The notes under the pieces are model-generated. The model did not search any database, was not told where the DNA came from, and saw only the letters and a list, made by a program, of their open reading frames with translations. A stretch of DNA of 64,000 bases from an uncultured Myxococcales bacterium (lineage in GTDB: Bacteria > Myxococcota_A > Polyangia > Polyangiales > Polyangiaceae), in contig CALFNG010000205.1 in the NCBI GenBank assembly GCA_937902985.1, positions 1 through 64,000 on the forward strand. The letters run 5' to 3'. Position numbers and translations under genes: made by a program. Positions 1-8,320 of the stretch are shown here, in pieces; within the stretch, counting starts at the first letter, position 1; each line of letters begins with the position of its first letter.

Positions 1-54
1 CTTCTTCTTCTTCTTCTTCTTCTTCTTCTTCTTCTTCTTCTTCTTCTTCTTCTT
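1..54. repeat. (CTT)18 microsatellite at left edge
   Basis: Eighteen perfect CTT triplets run from the first base, so the array probably continues outside the window. It is followed at 55-81 by a cgcctttgcgccttcgcgg word that belongs to the dispersed repeat family seen elsewhere in the window. No gene reads convincingly through it here. Confidence 0.95.
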
Positions 55-375
55 CGCGCCTTTGCGCCTTCGCGGTTCTCCCACCGACTCAGCCGCTGAA
101 CGCCGAAGCCATAACCCGCCCGAACGCGGTGCGTGCCTGGCAGCGCGCCGCCCAGGCGGTCACCGCAGGGGTGTAGTAATACGCGATGGCCATGACGGGC
201 GACGATACCGCAAGGTCTCGGACGCCGCGACGCTCACGCTCACGAGAGAACCGCAAAGGCGCAAAGGCGCCACGATCCTCTCCGCCGCTCCCTTTTGCGT
301 TGCGCCTCTGCGCCTTTGCGGTGTCCCGCCACGCCTCTGGACGGACGCGCGGGTTTGCACCATGGTCGACGGGTG
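55..375. other. Intergenic stretch upstream of the DJ-1 gene, with a dispersed-repeat hairpin
   Basis: No supported gene was found. The readable frames are Arg-rich shadows. The stretch holds an imperfect inverted repeat with 20-base arms at 251-270 and 302-321, built from the words CCGCAAAGGCGC and GCGCCTTTGCGG, with one internal mismatch and a loop of about 31 bases. It may be a dispersed element or a transcript hairpin. Confidence 0.6.
251..321. repeat. Inverted copy of dispersed GCAAAGGCGC/GCGCCTTTGC repeat
   Basis: Arms at 251-270 and 302-321 are reverse complements except for one A/C position. The right arm carries GCGCCTCTGCGCCTTTGCGG, the same word found at 6504-6523. It sits about 55 bases before the DJ-1 start. 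Confidence 0.8.
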
Positions 376-1293
376 ATGGCGCGCGTGCTCATGCCGATCC
401 CCAACCACGATTTCGATCCGTCCGAAGTCGCGGTGCCGTGGCAAGTGCTGCAGGGCGCTGGACACGACGTCGTCTTCGCCACCCCCGATGGCGAGCCCGG
501 CCAGGCCGACGACCTCATGGTGACCGGTCGCGGCCTCGACCTCTGGGGCTTCGTGCCCGGCCTCGACCGCATGAAGCTCGTCGGGCTCATTCTCCGGGCC
601 AACCGCGCCGCGCGCGACGCGTACGCGAAGCTCGAGCTCTACCCCGCGTTCCAGCGCCCCCGCCGCTACGACGACCTTCGCGTAACCGACTACGACGCGC
701 TCGTGCTCCCGGGAGGGCACCGCGCGCGCGGGATGCACGCGTACCTCGAGAGCCACGTGCTGCGGTCGTTCGTGGCCGACTTCTTCGACAGCGGCAAGCC
801 CGTGGGCGCCATCTGCCACGGCGTGCTCCTCGCCGCGAACTCCATCTCGAAGAAGACGGGCCGCTCGGTGCTTTACGGCAAGAAAACGACGTCGCTCACG
901 TGGGCGCTCGAGCGCACGGCCTGGTCGGTCGGTCGCGTCTTTCGTTTCTGGGATCCGCACTACTACCGCACGTACCTCGAAGGCGCCGACGCGGCGCCTG
1001 GAGACCGCAGCGTCGAGGCCGACGTGAAGCGCGTGCTCGCCTCGCCGTCCGACTACCTCGACGTGCCGGCCGACGATCCGCACCGTACGGCAAAGACCAG
1101 CGGCCGCAAGCGCGACTCGATGGACGACGACACGCCGTCGTTCGTCGTGCGCGACGGCAACTACGTGTCCGCGCGATGGCCCGGCGACGTGCACGCCTTC
1201 GCCAGGACGCTCGCCCAGGTCATCGCCCAGGTCATCGCCGGCGCCGAGAGCTCGTCGCGCGATCGGCCGACAGCGCCGCGGATCACGGGATGA
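376..1293 (+). CDS. DJ-1/PfpI family (type 1 glutamine amidotransferase-like) protein
   Basis: This 305-residue protein has the DJ-1/PfpI fold signature: a Glu at residue 17 (SEVAVPW), a strand ending LVLPGGH near 110-115 and the nucleophile elbow AICHGV with Cys147-His148. Family members act as chaperones, glyoxalases/deglycases or proteases; the substrate cannot be told. The protein is longer than usual (about 190-230 residues) because of a C-terminal arm after residue 190. The start at 376 (MARVLMPIPN) is chosen because the family's first strand begins there; an in-frame ATG at 295 would add an unrelated Arg-rich leader overlapping a repeat. Its last 11 bases overlap the convergent GMC oxidoreductase gene. 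Confidence 0.85.
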   Translation: MARVLMPIPNHDFDPSEVAVPWQVLQGAGHDVVFATPDGEPGQADDLMVTGRGLDLWGFVPGLDRMKLVGLILRANRAARDAYAKLELYPAFQRPRRYDDLRVTDYDALVLPGGHRARGMHAYLESHVLRSFVADFFDSGKPVGAICHGVLLAANSISKKTGRSVLYGKKTTSLTWALERTAWSVGRVFRFWDPHYYRTYLEGADAAPGDRSVEADVKRVLASPSDYLDVPADDPHRTAKTSGRKRDSMDDDTPSFVVRDGNYVSARWPGDVHAFARTLAQVIAQVIAGAESSSRDRPTAPRITG

Positions 1294-2851
1294 GCGACGC
1301 GATGCGCTCGGCGAGAGCGCCGATCGTTCGCGAGGGGTTCACGCCGAGCGCCTCGGGCACGATCGCGCCGTCGGCGACGTAGAGACCGGGATACCCGAAC
1401 ACGCGACCGGCGTGGTCCACGACGCCGGTCGCCACGTCGACCCCCATGTTGCAGCCCCCGAGCGGGTGCGGCGTGATGAGGTTCTTGAAGAGCGTCCACG
1501 TCGGCGGCACCAGCGGCTCGCCGTTCGTCGCATACGAGAGCCGCTTGTGCATGCTGACGATGGCGTCGATCACCTCCTTCGACCGCTCGATCTCCCAGTC
1601 GAGGCACAAGCGCAGACGCGGGTCGACCGCCGACCGCGGGCCCAGGGTCAAGACGCCGTTGGCCGCGTCGACGCCCTGCGCGAACCAGGGCATCACGCCC
1701 TTGAGAGGGTCGTCGCGCCGGAGGAGCCACTGCATCGACTCGAGCAGCGCCTTGGTCTCGAAGCCGGTCGCCGGATCGGCGCGCATGCGATCGAGGTAGT
1801 CCCGCGTCAGGTTCGGGAGCCCCCCGTCCTGGATCCAGAAGGTCGCGTCGGCGTCCCCGTCGTAGAGGTCGATGGCGCTGGCGATGGTCGGCCCCACCGT
1901 CGGGCTGCAGTCGCGGGACGCGTAGAACGCGGGGGTCAAGAAGTCGCCGTTGCTGCTCCAGTCCCTGCCGAGAAAGCCGCTCAGGTTCGGGAGCGACCCG
2001 GTGACGTCGCGACACCGGAGCAGGAGCTCCGTCGACCCGAGGGACCCGGCCGCCACGATGACGAGCTTCGCCGTCTCGCTGCCCGCGATCCGAGCGCCGT
2101 TCTCCAGTCGATCGAACGACACACGGTAGCCGCCGCCGGCGAGCGGCTCGATGTTCGTGACGATCGTCAGCGCGCGCACCTCGGCGCCGGCCTTCTCGGC
2201 GACGAAGAGGTAGTTCCTGTCGAGCGTGTTCTTGGCGTGCACGTCGCAACCGATGTCGCAATTGCCGAGGTGCACGCACGTGCCTTGCTCGGCGCCGTGC
2301 GCGTTCAGGCTCGATCGGCTCGCCGCCGCGCCCTTCGCCAGGTCGTCGTACGTGAACGCCTCGTCGAACGTGACGGCGAGCTCGAGCTTCCGGAAGCGAT
2401 CTCCGAGGCCGACCTTCTCGGCGCCCTCCTTCATGAGGCGCATGCGCGGCGTCCACTGGTTGTCGGGGACCTCGCGCACGTTCATGAACGCCTTGACGGT
2501 GTCGTAGTGGGGCTTCAGCTCGTCGTACGTGATCTCCGGCGGCCACCCCTTCGCGAAGCGCCACCGCGGCGCCTCGCGCGAGATGTTCGCGTAGATCAGC
2601 GACCCGCCTCCGACCGCCGCGCCAACGGCCACGGACATGTGCGGGAACGTTCGGAGCTCGAGCCAGCCGTTGCAGTGCTCGGGCTTGTCCGAGTCCCAGA
2701 CCCAGGCGTCTTCCGGCCCGCGCGGGAAGTTCGTCTTGTCCCACCGCCGCCCGCGCTCCAGAACGAGCACGCGGTACCCCTTCTGTTGCAACCGGCAGCT
2801 CGTGATCGCGCCGCCGAATCCGCTCCCGATGACGATGACGTCGAAGGCCAT
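1283..2851 (-). CDS. GMC-family FAD oxidoreductase (cholesterol-oxidase type)
   Basis: This 522-residue flavoprotein starts with the Rossmann motif GSGFGG near residue 9. It carries a Cys-rich stretch (TCVHLGNCDIGC) typical of the cholesterol-oxidase branch of GMC enzymes. The C-terminal block has HPLGGCNMG, with the presumed catalytic His, and VNPSRTIGALAERI, with the conserved Asn. GMC enzymes oxidise alcohols, here plausibly a sterol or lipid alcohol, using FAD. No Tat or Sec signal is visible, so it is likely cytoplasmic or exported with a partner. The start is the ATG just before MAFDVIVIGSG. It lies 23 bases after a patatin gene and downstream of a lipase, suggesting a lipid-processing operon. 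Confidence 0.88.
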   Translation of the reverse strand: MAFDVIVIGSGFGGAITSCRLQQKGYRVLVLERGRRWDKTNFPRGPEDAWVWDSDKPEHCNGWLELRTFPHMSVAVGAAVGGGSLIYANISREAPRWRFAKGWPPEITYDELKPHYDTVKAFMNVREVPDNQWTPRMRLMKEGAEKVGLGDRFRKLELAVTFDEAFTYDDLAKGAAASRSSLNAHGAEQGTCVHLGNCDIGCDVHAKNTLDRNYLFVAEKAGAEVRALTIVTNIEPLAGGGYRVSFDRLENGARIAGSETAKLVIVAAGSLGSTELLLRCRDVTGSLPNLSGFLGRDWSSNGDFLTPAFYASRDCSPTVGPTIASAIDLYDGDADATFWIQDGGLPNLTRDYLDRMRADPATGFETKALLESMQWLLRRDDPLKGVMPWFAQGVDAANGVLTLGPRSAVDPRLRLCLDWEIERSKEVIDAIVSMHKRLSYATNGEPLVPPTWTLFKNLITPHPLGGCNMGVDVATGVVDHAGRVFGYPGLYVADGAIVPEALGVNPSRTIGALAERIASLIP

Positions 2852-2874
2852 GGCTCCGCTCCCCTCGCTTGGCG

Positions 2875-4395
2875 TCAGATGGGCCCGTACGGCAAGATCT
2901 GGACGGCATAGACATCCCAGAGCTTGCCGAGAAAGAGCGCGCCGAACCGCGCGAAGGCCGCGGTGCGGTCGGCCAGCGTGGGCCCCTCGACCCGGAAGGT
3001 GGTCAGCTGCTTCAAGAAGTCGGCGAGGTAAATCTTGAGGATGCCCGCGGCGAGGACCTTGCTGCCGCCGTCTTCGTCGCGCGTGCGATGCCCCTCGAGC
3101 ACGCGGGTGTAGAGCGTGGTCGTGTCGGACCAGACGTCGAACCCGGGATCGTCTTTGACGTCCTTGTAGCCGAGGAGCGTCAGCGGCTTGCCCGCCGCGT
3201 CCTCGAACCACAGGCAGTAGTACATCGCTTTATGGTGCGGATCGCCGTCGTCGACGAGCAGATTGAACGTGCCCTTCGAGATGGGGCGACGGCCGCCGAA
3301 CGCCGCGCACTCGAACCAGCCCTCGGCAACGGCCTCGTGCCTCGGGTCGGTGATGAACCGGTTGACGCCGTTCATCTCGATGGTGAGCTGGAAGCTGGCG
3401 GGCGAGTCCAACGCCTTGCCCCGCGACGCGCCGGCCTCGTAGTCGACCTCGCCGGCGGCGACGAAGCCCTTCATCACCTCGGTGAACTGGAGCTTCGTCT
3501 CCACGGTGTGCACTTCCGTCGGAGCGGTGCCCCCCGGCCGGAGCGCCAGCCCTCGGTCTTTGCACCACTGCCTCGCCGTTTGAACGCCGAGGTTCACCGA
3601 CTCGACCAGCCGGTCCTGGCTGAAGTTCACGAGGTAGTGAACCGGGACCTCGGCCTGCAAGACCTTGAGATCGATCTTGCGCCCGAACTCGCCGGGCCTG
3701 CCCTGCGCCAGGAGCTCGTTATTGGCCGCGATCCGCTGCGCGATGCGCTTGAAGTGCCCGTTGGCGGCGGCCTCGATGATCTGGAAGTAGTTGTTCACGA
3801 ACCCGTCGCCCCAGTCGCCGCGCGTGCTCACCGTCCAGATGCACCAGATCTCGTCGGCGCCGCGGCGGATGGCCTCTTCGACGTTCGCGTCGGTCACGTA
3901 GACCGCGTCGATGTACTGGTCGCCCCCGAGCGCGATCGGCGGGAACCACATCGGGAGCGACACGCAGGCGCAGAGCGTGTCTTCATTCATCTCCTTCGCC
4001 GAGAAGGTGACAAGCTCCTGCTTCGAGAAGTTGAACGCGTTGAACGTCGCGACGTTGGTCGACGCGTTGATCTTCGTCCAGTCGAGGCCCCACGTCGGGA
4101 AGACGTTTCGCCGGTACCCGTCGAGGGTGAAGATCGAGCGCGCCCACAGGAGCCTCGCGAGCTGCCCGGCGTCGAGCGAGATGCCGTCGACCGGCTTCGT
4201 TCGTCGCCAGGCGTCGGCGATCTGGGCGCCGGTCATGCCCTGGCACCACATCGCCAGGTTGAACGCGCCTCCGCTCGCCCCGTCGGCGTGGTCGAAGGTC
4301 AGGCCCGCTTCGTCGAGCCAGACCTGAAGTACCCCTGCCTGGAAGGCGACTTTGACGCCTCCGCCTGCCAAGATCAGCGATCGCTTGATGGCCAT
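2875..4395 (-). CDS. Patatin-like phospholipase
   Basis: The N-terminus has the patatin oxyanion motif AGGGVKVAFQAG followed by the nucleophile elbow GASGG (Ser of G-x-S-x-G). A later YIDAVYV segment supplies the likely dyad Asp (DG/A motif). Patatins are Ser-Asp lipid acyl hydrolases acting on phospholipids or galactolipids. At 506 residues it is longer than a bare patatin domain (about 200-300), with an unassigned C-terminal half. I start it at 4395 because a GGGAGGGACC ribosome site sits directly before MAIKRS. An ATG at 4479 is also in frame and would add 28 residues of low-complexity leader. Genes for a lipase upstream and a GMC oxidoreductase downstream lie on the same strand with short gaps. 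Confidence 0.87.
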   Translation of the reverse strand: MAIKRSLILAGGGVKVAFQAGVLQVWLDEAGLTFDHADGASGGAFNLAMWCQGMTGAQIADAWRRTKPVDGISLDAGQLARLLWARSIFTLDGYRRNVFPTWGLDWTKINASTNVATFNAFNFSKQELVTFSAKEMNEDTLCACVSLPMWFPPIALGGDQYIDAVYVTDANVEEAIRRGADEIWCIWTVSTRGDWGDGFVNNYFQIIEAAANGHFKRIAQRIAANNELLAQGRPGEFGRKIDLKVLQAEVPVHYLVNFSQDRLVESVNLGVQTARQWCKDRGLALRPGGTAPTEVHTVETKLQFTEVMKGFVAAGEVDYEAGASRGKALDSPASFQLTIEMNGVNRFITDPRHEAVAEGWFECAAFGGRRPISKGTFNLLVDDGDPHHKAMYYCLWFEDAAGKPLTLLGYKDVKDDPGFDVWSDTTTLYTRVLEGHRTRDEDGGSKVLAAGILKIYLADFLKQLTTFRVEGPTLADRTAAFARFGALFLGKLWDVYAVQILPYGPI

Positions 4396-4489
4396 CGGTC
4401 CCTCCCGCCCTCGTGGGCCCTCGTAGGTCGTTTCCGGTCTCACCTGCTCGGTCGAGCCCATCGACTCGACCGCGTTCATCGATTCACGG

Positions 4490-6007
4490 TCAGTCGCCGC
4501 TCACGCAGAAGTCGAACACGCTGCTCCAGAGCCTGTCGAACTGGGCCTGGGTGAACTTGAGCTCCGTCTGGAAGAAGTCGTACGCATAGAACCGCCGTCC
4601 GCCGGGCTCGGGTCGCGCCAGCGCCTTGAGCTCGAAGTGCCCGATCACGTCGCCGTGGTCGGCGTCGACCAGGTCGACGCCATGGGCGGTGGGGTCGGCG
4701 GAATCGTAGGGCCAAAACATCGAGAGCGTGTTGACGACGCCGTCGCTGTCGCCCACCGCGATCTCGGTGCGCGCCACGGCCGCCGTGGACCCGAGCCGCC
4801 GGAAGGTGGGCGCGAGGCTGCCCGGCGCGATCGTGTCGGGATCGCGAAAGGGGCCGCGCGCGTCGGCGCAGGCCGCGTGGAAGATATCGAAGATGAGGCT
4901 CGGGTGCTGACCGAGGAGGCTGAGCAAGAGCGGCAGGCCGACGATCTCGCCTGCCCGTGCGGCCTCGAGCCCGAGCGCCACGGGGGGCAGGAGCCATTTC
5001 GCGGGCCCGCGGGGGGTGACTTTGGCCGCGAAATCAAGGAACGGAGACGCCCAGTGCAGCCCGGTCACGAGGCCACGGGCCACGCCCGACGCGGCGACGT
5101 CGCGCGGCGGGATGCGCGACGCGTACGTATGGGTCTTGATCCCGTACTTCTTCCACGTGTCGAGCTCGCCGTGGCGCTCCGCGGCGCTGAAATGGGCCGG
5201 GCTCTTCGGATGCGGAGGGACCTTGGGATCGTCGGCCGTGTTCGCAGGCGTCTCGCTGCGCAGGTCTTCGATGATCGAGAAGTCGTTGGCGATGTTGTCG
5301 AGCCACGACGTGAGCTGGAACCGCGCTTCGCGCTGGCGGGCCCGCTGCGCGGCGGTCCCCGCCGAGCGCTCGTCGCTCTCGTCGAGCGTATCGACCAGCG
5401 CGAGCACGAAGTTCGACGGGCTGCTCTCGAGCGGGGCGAAGAGCTGGCGGCGGACCTGGCCGAGCGCGCCGTGATTGAGCTGCAGCCCGACGACCGCGTC
5501 GGCCGAGAGGCCCTGGATCATGTTGCTGAAGCGATAGGCGAAATCGGCGATGTTCGTTCCGTACTGGGGCACGGAGAGGAACGCGATGCGCTTGGTCATC
5601 GCCAGGATCTCGTCGTGCCGGACGGGACAGCAGCCGTCGACCGTCAAGACCGCCGCTTCGTCGGCGGCCATGTCGAAGAGCGCCTTCCGGATGTCGAGCC
5701 CGCCGGTCGAGTGGCCGATCAGGGCGAGCGTGTCGCCGGGCGCGAACTCGCCGCGCGCGATCCGTTCGGCGATGTAGCCGCGCAGGCGCGTCGCGCGGAG
5801 CTCGACGGAGGCGGTGGGGAAGTTGTCGAAGTAGTGGATCGAGACGCGCCGGGGGTCCTGGTTCGCGGGGTCGTTCCAGCTGTCGAAGACCTGCGTGACC
5901 CCCGCGTAATAATCGAGCTGGCCGAGCGCATCGAACCCGACGAAGCCCGGAACGAGCACGAGGTGATGGCGAGAAGTGCCGCTGGCGAGTCCCCTGTTTT
6001 CGGCCAC
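4490..6007 (-). CDS. Alpha/beta-hydrolase lipase or esterase
   Basis: The 505-residue protein opens with HHLVLVPGFVGFD (oxyanion-loop HG/PG-type motif) and has a clear nucleophile elbow IGHSTGG near residue 99. Late segments GDSDGVVN and DADHGDVIGH fit the catalytic Asp and His of a lipase. There is no signal peptide. The start is a GTG at 6007 with no clear ribosome site, so it could move downstream. It heads a three-gene minus-strand run with a patatin phospholipase and a GMC oxidoreductase. A 22-bp palindromic tandem array lies about 100-280 bases upstream of the start. Confidence 0.82.
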   Translation of the reverse strand: MAENRGLASGTSRHHLVLVPGFVGFDALGQLDYYAGVTQVFDSWNDPANQDPRRVSIHYFDNFPTASVELRATRLRGYIAERIARGEFAPGDTLALIGHSTGGLDIRKALFDMAADEAAVLTVDGCCPVRHDEILAMTKRIAFLSVPQYGTNIADFAYRFSNMIQGLSADAVVGLQLNHGALGQVRRQLFAPLESSPSNFVLALVDTLDESDERSAGTAAQRARQREARFQLTSWLDNIANDFSIIEDLRSETPANTADDPKVPPHPKSPAHFSAAERHGELDTWKKYGIKTHTYASRIPPRDVAASGVARGLVTGLHWASPFLDFAAKVTPRGPAKWLLPPVALGLEAARAGEIVGLPLLLSLLGQHPSLIFDIFHAACADARGPFRDPDTIAPGSLAPTFRRLGSTAAVARTEIAVGDSDGVVNTLSMFWPYDSADPTAHGVDLVDADHGDVIGHFELKALARPEPGGRRFYAYDFFQTELKFTQAQFDRLWSSVFDFCVSGD

Positions 6008-6107
6008 GACAGATACGCGATTTTATACATGCGGCCCGGCCCCGAGAGCAACGGCCGTCACTTTTTGACTAGGGCGCTCGATGGCGCGGCCGGCATGGTC
6101 TCCTGGT

Positions 6108-6283
6108 CTGGAGACGACGTTCTCCCGACCTGGAGACGAAGTTCTCCTGGTCTGGAGACGACACTCTCCAGGTCTGGAGACGAAGCTCTCACCGCCTGGA
6201 GACGACACTCTCCAGGTCTGGAGATGACGCTCTCCACTTCTGGAGACGACGCCCTCCAGGTCTGGAGATGGCCCCCTCCTCGC
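6108..6283. repeat. 22-bp tandem repeat, 8 copies, internally palindromic
   Basis: Copies start at 6108, 6130, 6152, 6174, 6196, 6218, 6240 and 6262. The best unit is CTGGAGA-CGACAC-TCTCCAG-GT, a 7-bp stem with a 6-base loop. The junctions form a second palindrome, CTCCAGGTCTGGAG. A 22-bp period is close to two helical turns, so bound proteins would stack on one DNA face. It lies upstream of the lipase-patatin-GMC run. Confidence 0.93.
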
Positions 6284-6503
6284 CTGGGGTTGCTCCGCTC
6301 TTCGTCAGGAGAACGCTGTTTCCCGGCCCGAAGCGGCCCTGCTCATCGCCGGGAGAGGCATGACGCATCCCCTCCCGGAGCCCGGCCCCTCACGACCCAA
6401 CGCACCCTATCCCACCTATTTTGACTATGTTTCCGACAAACCCCGACTCGCACCGCTCTATCCACTGAGAAGGCACAAGCCTCCTCGGCTCCTCATACCC
6501 TTC

Positions 6504-6523
6504 ACGCCTCTGCGCCTTTGCGG
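6504..6523. repeat. Dispersed repeat word (CGCCTCTGCGCCTTTGCGG)
   Basis: This word is shared almost exactly with the right arm of the hairpin at 302-321 and is related to the arrays at 14331 and 63664. It is intergenic. Confidence 0.8.
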
Positions 6524-6575
6524 ATCCCCCCCCAGCGCCGGTGCCCGCACCGAATTTCGAAGTTTTTTTCGGCCG

Positions 6576-6597
6576 ACCGGCCCTCTGGTTGGCCGGT
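6576..6597. promoter_or_regulatory. Short inverted repeat upstream of basic hypothetical gene
   Basis: ACCGGCC (6576-6582) and GGCCGGT (6591-6597) flank an 8-base loop, about 80 bases before the start at 6679. A T-run lies on the 5' side, so it is not a normal terminator on either strand. It may be an operator or an mRNA leader hairpin; this is inference. Confidence 0.4.
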
Positions 6598-6678
6598 AGA
6601 TCATGAGGCGTCGGCGCGAAGCATGGTGCTCCGCGGCGGCGAGCTCACGACACCAACGCAAACGAGAGAGAGAGACCC

Positions 6679-7242
6679 ATGAGCATCAACAGCAAAATCA
6701 ATCGTGACGTTCAGAACACCGCCGATCAAAAGATGATCGATGGACTCACAGCCAAGCAACAGAGCCTTCCTTCCTTCACGTTCGGCAACGCGACGCACAC
6801 GACGGTAGACATCGTCGCCAACCTCCAAGAACGCATCAAAGCCGCCGACGCGGCGGATCTGACCAGGGCCGCCTGGCAGACCGCCGTGAAAGCAAACCGG
6901 GATCTTCAGGCGAACACCGCCCCGATGATCTCGGGCGTTCGACAGTCGCTCCAGACGATGTTCGCCGGATCGATCGACACGCTCGCCGAGTTCGGGCTGA
7001 AGCCGCGCAAAACACGCGCGGCGCTCACGGCCGAAGAGAAGGTCGCCATGGTCCAGAAGGCCACGGCGACGCGAAAGGCGCGCAACACGATGGGCCCGAA
7101 GCAGAAGGCGAAGATCAAAGGCACGGTCCCCGCGACCGCGCCGGTGACCCCGCCCGCTGCGACGGCGTCGATCGTCACGCCCGCTTCGCCCGCCACGCCG
7201 GCCTCCGTGCCGTCCGTGTCGGTCGTCGCGCCGCGTAGCTAG
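6679..7242 (+). CDS. Small basic protein of unknown function
   Basis: I do not assign a function to this 187-residue protein. It has a helical N-terminal part (about 1-115), a Lys/Arg-rich segment near 110-155 with KPRKTRAALTAEE and ARNTMGPKQKAKIKG, and a Pro/Ala/Val-rich C-terminal tail of about 35 residues. There is no signal peptide or membrane segment. The start is well supported by a purine-rich GAGAGAGAGA site just upstream. Proteins with a similar TRKARNTMG-x-KQK-x-x-IKG block occur, in my recollection, in several soil phyla as uncharacterised families. A strong GC hairpin follows the stop. The basic block could bind nucleic acid, but that is only a guess. Confidence 0.8.
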   Translation: MSINSKINRDVQNTADQKMIDGLTAKQQSLPSFTFGNATHTTVDIVANLQERIKAADAADLTRAAWQTAVKANRDLQANTAPMISGVRQSLQTMFAGSIDTLAEFGLKPRKTRAALTAEEKVAMVQKATATRKARNTMGPKQKAKIKGTVPATAPVTPPAATASIVTPASPATPASVPSVSVVAPRS

Positions 7243-7267
7243 TCGCTCGTCGAATCGCCAAGCACTC

Positions 7268-7303
7268 CCCCCCGGCCCGCCTGCATCCGCGGGGGCCGGG
7301 GGG
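7268..7303 (+). terminator. GC-rich terminator-like hairpin
   Basis: CCCCCCGGCCC (7268-7278) pairs perfectly with GGGCCGGGGGG (7293-7303) across a 14-base loop. It starts 26 bases after the stop of the basic protein gene. No U-tract follows, only TT, so termination may need Rho. Confidence 0.65.
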
Positions 7304-7430
7304 TTGGGCCGTTCCGTTCAGCCCGCGTGGGCTCGCAGGAGAGAACGCCGCCGTGTGGCTGGGAACCTGCCCCTGCGCTTCGATGTCTGAACGGGCGTGC
7401 GCAGCTTCCGCGGCCGCGCCGGAGGTAGCG

Positions 7431-8204
7431 ATGAACATGAACGTTCGTGGCGCGCTCGCGACGCTGTCGCTGATCGCGGGGGCCGCCGGCTGCGCGGCGC
7501 CCGCCGGGGATGACCCGCCAGAAGAAGCCCCCGCGGCGGACCAGCCCCTCGACCTCACCATCGATTCGCTCGACGTCGTCCACGGCGCGCTGCGCGTCAG
7601 CGCGACGATGGTGGACGGAGCCGCTGACGTGTCGGTGCGCCTCGGCGGAGAGTGCGAACACCGGGAGGTCGGCGGCGGGCTATCGACCCTTTCGACGCTC
7701 GTCTGGTCTCTGGGCGACAGCGAGGTAGCCGAGGCCACGAGCTGCGGCCTCGTCGTGCGCGCCCGCGTCCGGGAGGGCACGCGCTACGTGAACAAGGTCG
7801 CAGACCTCGAGGTGACGGTCGACATGGGCGCGCAGGCGCAGAACCCCGACGACGGGCCCCAGCTCCAGGCGGTCGCGCCGTCGGAGCTCGGCGTCTCCGC
7901 GGTCTTCTCGCCGGTGACGCGAGGCGCCCGCCTGACGACCGGCGACAGCGTCCTCGAGGCCGCGCTGCCCGGCGCGGGAGACGGGGACCCCGCGCCCGGC
8001 GACGTCGCAGGTCGGTTCACCATCCCGCGGATCGATTTCGCGCGCTCCGTTCTGCGGGGCAGACCGCTGTCTCTCGAGGGCTCGCTCTTCGCGACCTCGC
8101 TGTCCGTCGGGGGAACATCGCTCCAGACCGAGGCGCCACCGTCCGACGAGCCCGAGGAGGAACAAGAAGAGCCGTCCCCCGGGGAGCCACCGGATGAGGG
8201 GTAG
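7431..8204 (+). CDS. Putative secreted lipoprotein
   Basis: A GGAGGT ribosome site 4 bases before ATG 7431 fixes the start. The N-terminus is a lipoprotein signal peptide ending in a lipobox (GAAGC, Cys at about residue 20), followed by a Pro/Glu/Asp-rich linker. The rest is predicted beta-rich with no domain I recognise, and it ends in an acidic Glu/Pro tail (PSDEPEEEQEEPSPG). It probably sits in the outer membrane or on the surface. An earlier in-frame start at 7353 would spoil the signal peptide. Function is unknown. The next gene on the same strand, a PhyH-type oxygenase, has its own ribosome site. Confidence 0.78.
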   Translation: MNMNVRGALATLSLIAGAAGCAAPAGDDPPEEAPAADQPLDLTIDSLDVVHGALRVSATMVDGAADVSVRLGGECEHREVGGGLSTLSTLVWSLGDSEVAEATSCGLVVRARVREGTRYVNKVADLEVTVDMGAQAQNPDDGPQLQAVAPSELGVSAVFSPVTRGARLTTGDSVLEAALPGAGDGDPAPGDVAGRFTIPRIDFARSVLRGRPLSLEGSLFATSLSVGGTSLQTEAPPSDEPEEEQEEPSPGEPPDEG

Positions 8205-8320
8205 CCGCTCCCGTCGCGACGGAGGCCGGAGTCACGGACGGCTCGAGCGGCGGTCGGGGGCGGCGGCGGGTGGAGCGCGACGCTCCGCTGACTGATACCC
8301 TTGAAGCGGAGGGTGATCGG

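Larger units (their letters stand above)
6008..6678. other. Repeat-rich divergent intergenic region
   Basis: No supported gene lies in these 671 bases between the divergent lipase and the small basic protein. They hold a 22-bp tandem array (6108-6283), one dispersed-repeat word (6504-6523) and a 7-bp inverted repeat (6576-6597). Frames crossing the array shift because 22 is not a multiple of three, which argues against coding. Confidence 0.7.

Noticed and set aside
6108-6283. Possible CRISPR array
   Set aside because: The repeats are directly abutting 22-bp units with no unique spacers, and no cas gene is nearby. The same applies to 53242-53619 and 33597-33668.
6360-6599. 79-codon frame in the divergent gap
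   Set aside because: It reads through the dispersed repeat and a T-run, is Pro-rich and has no ribosome site or relatives I recognise.
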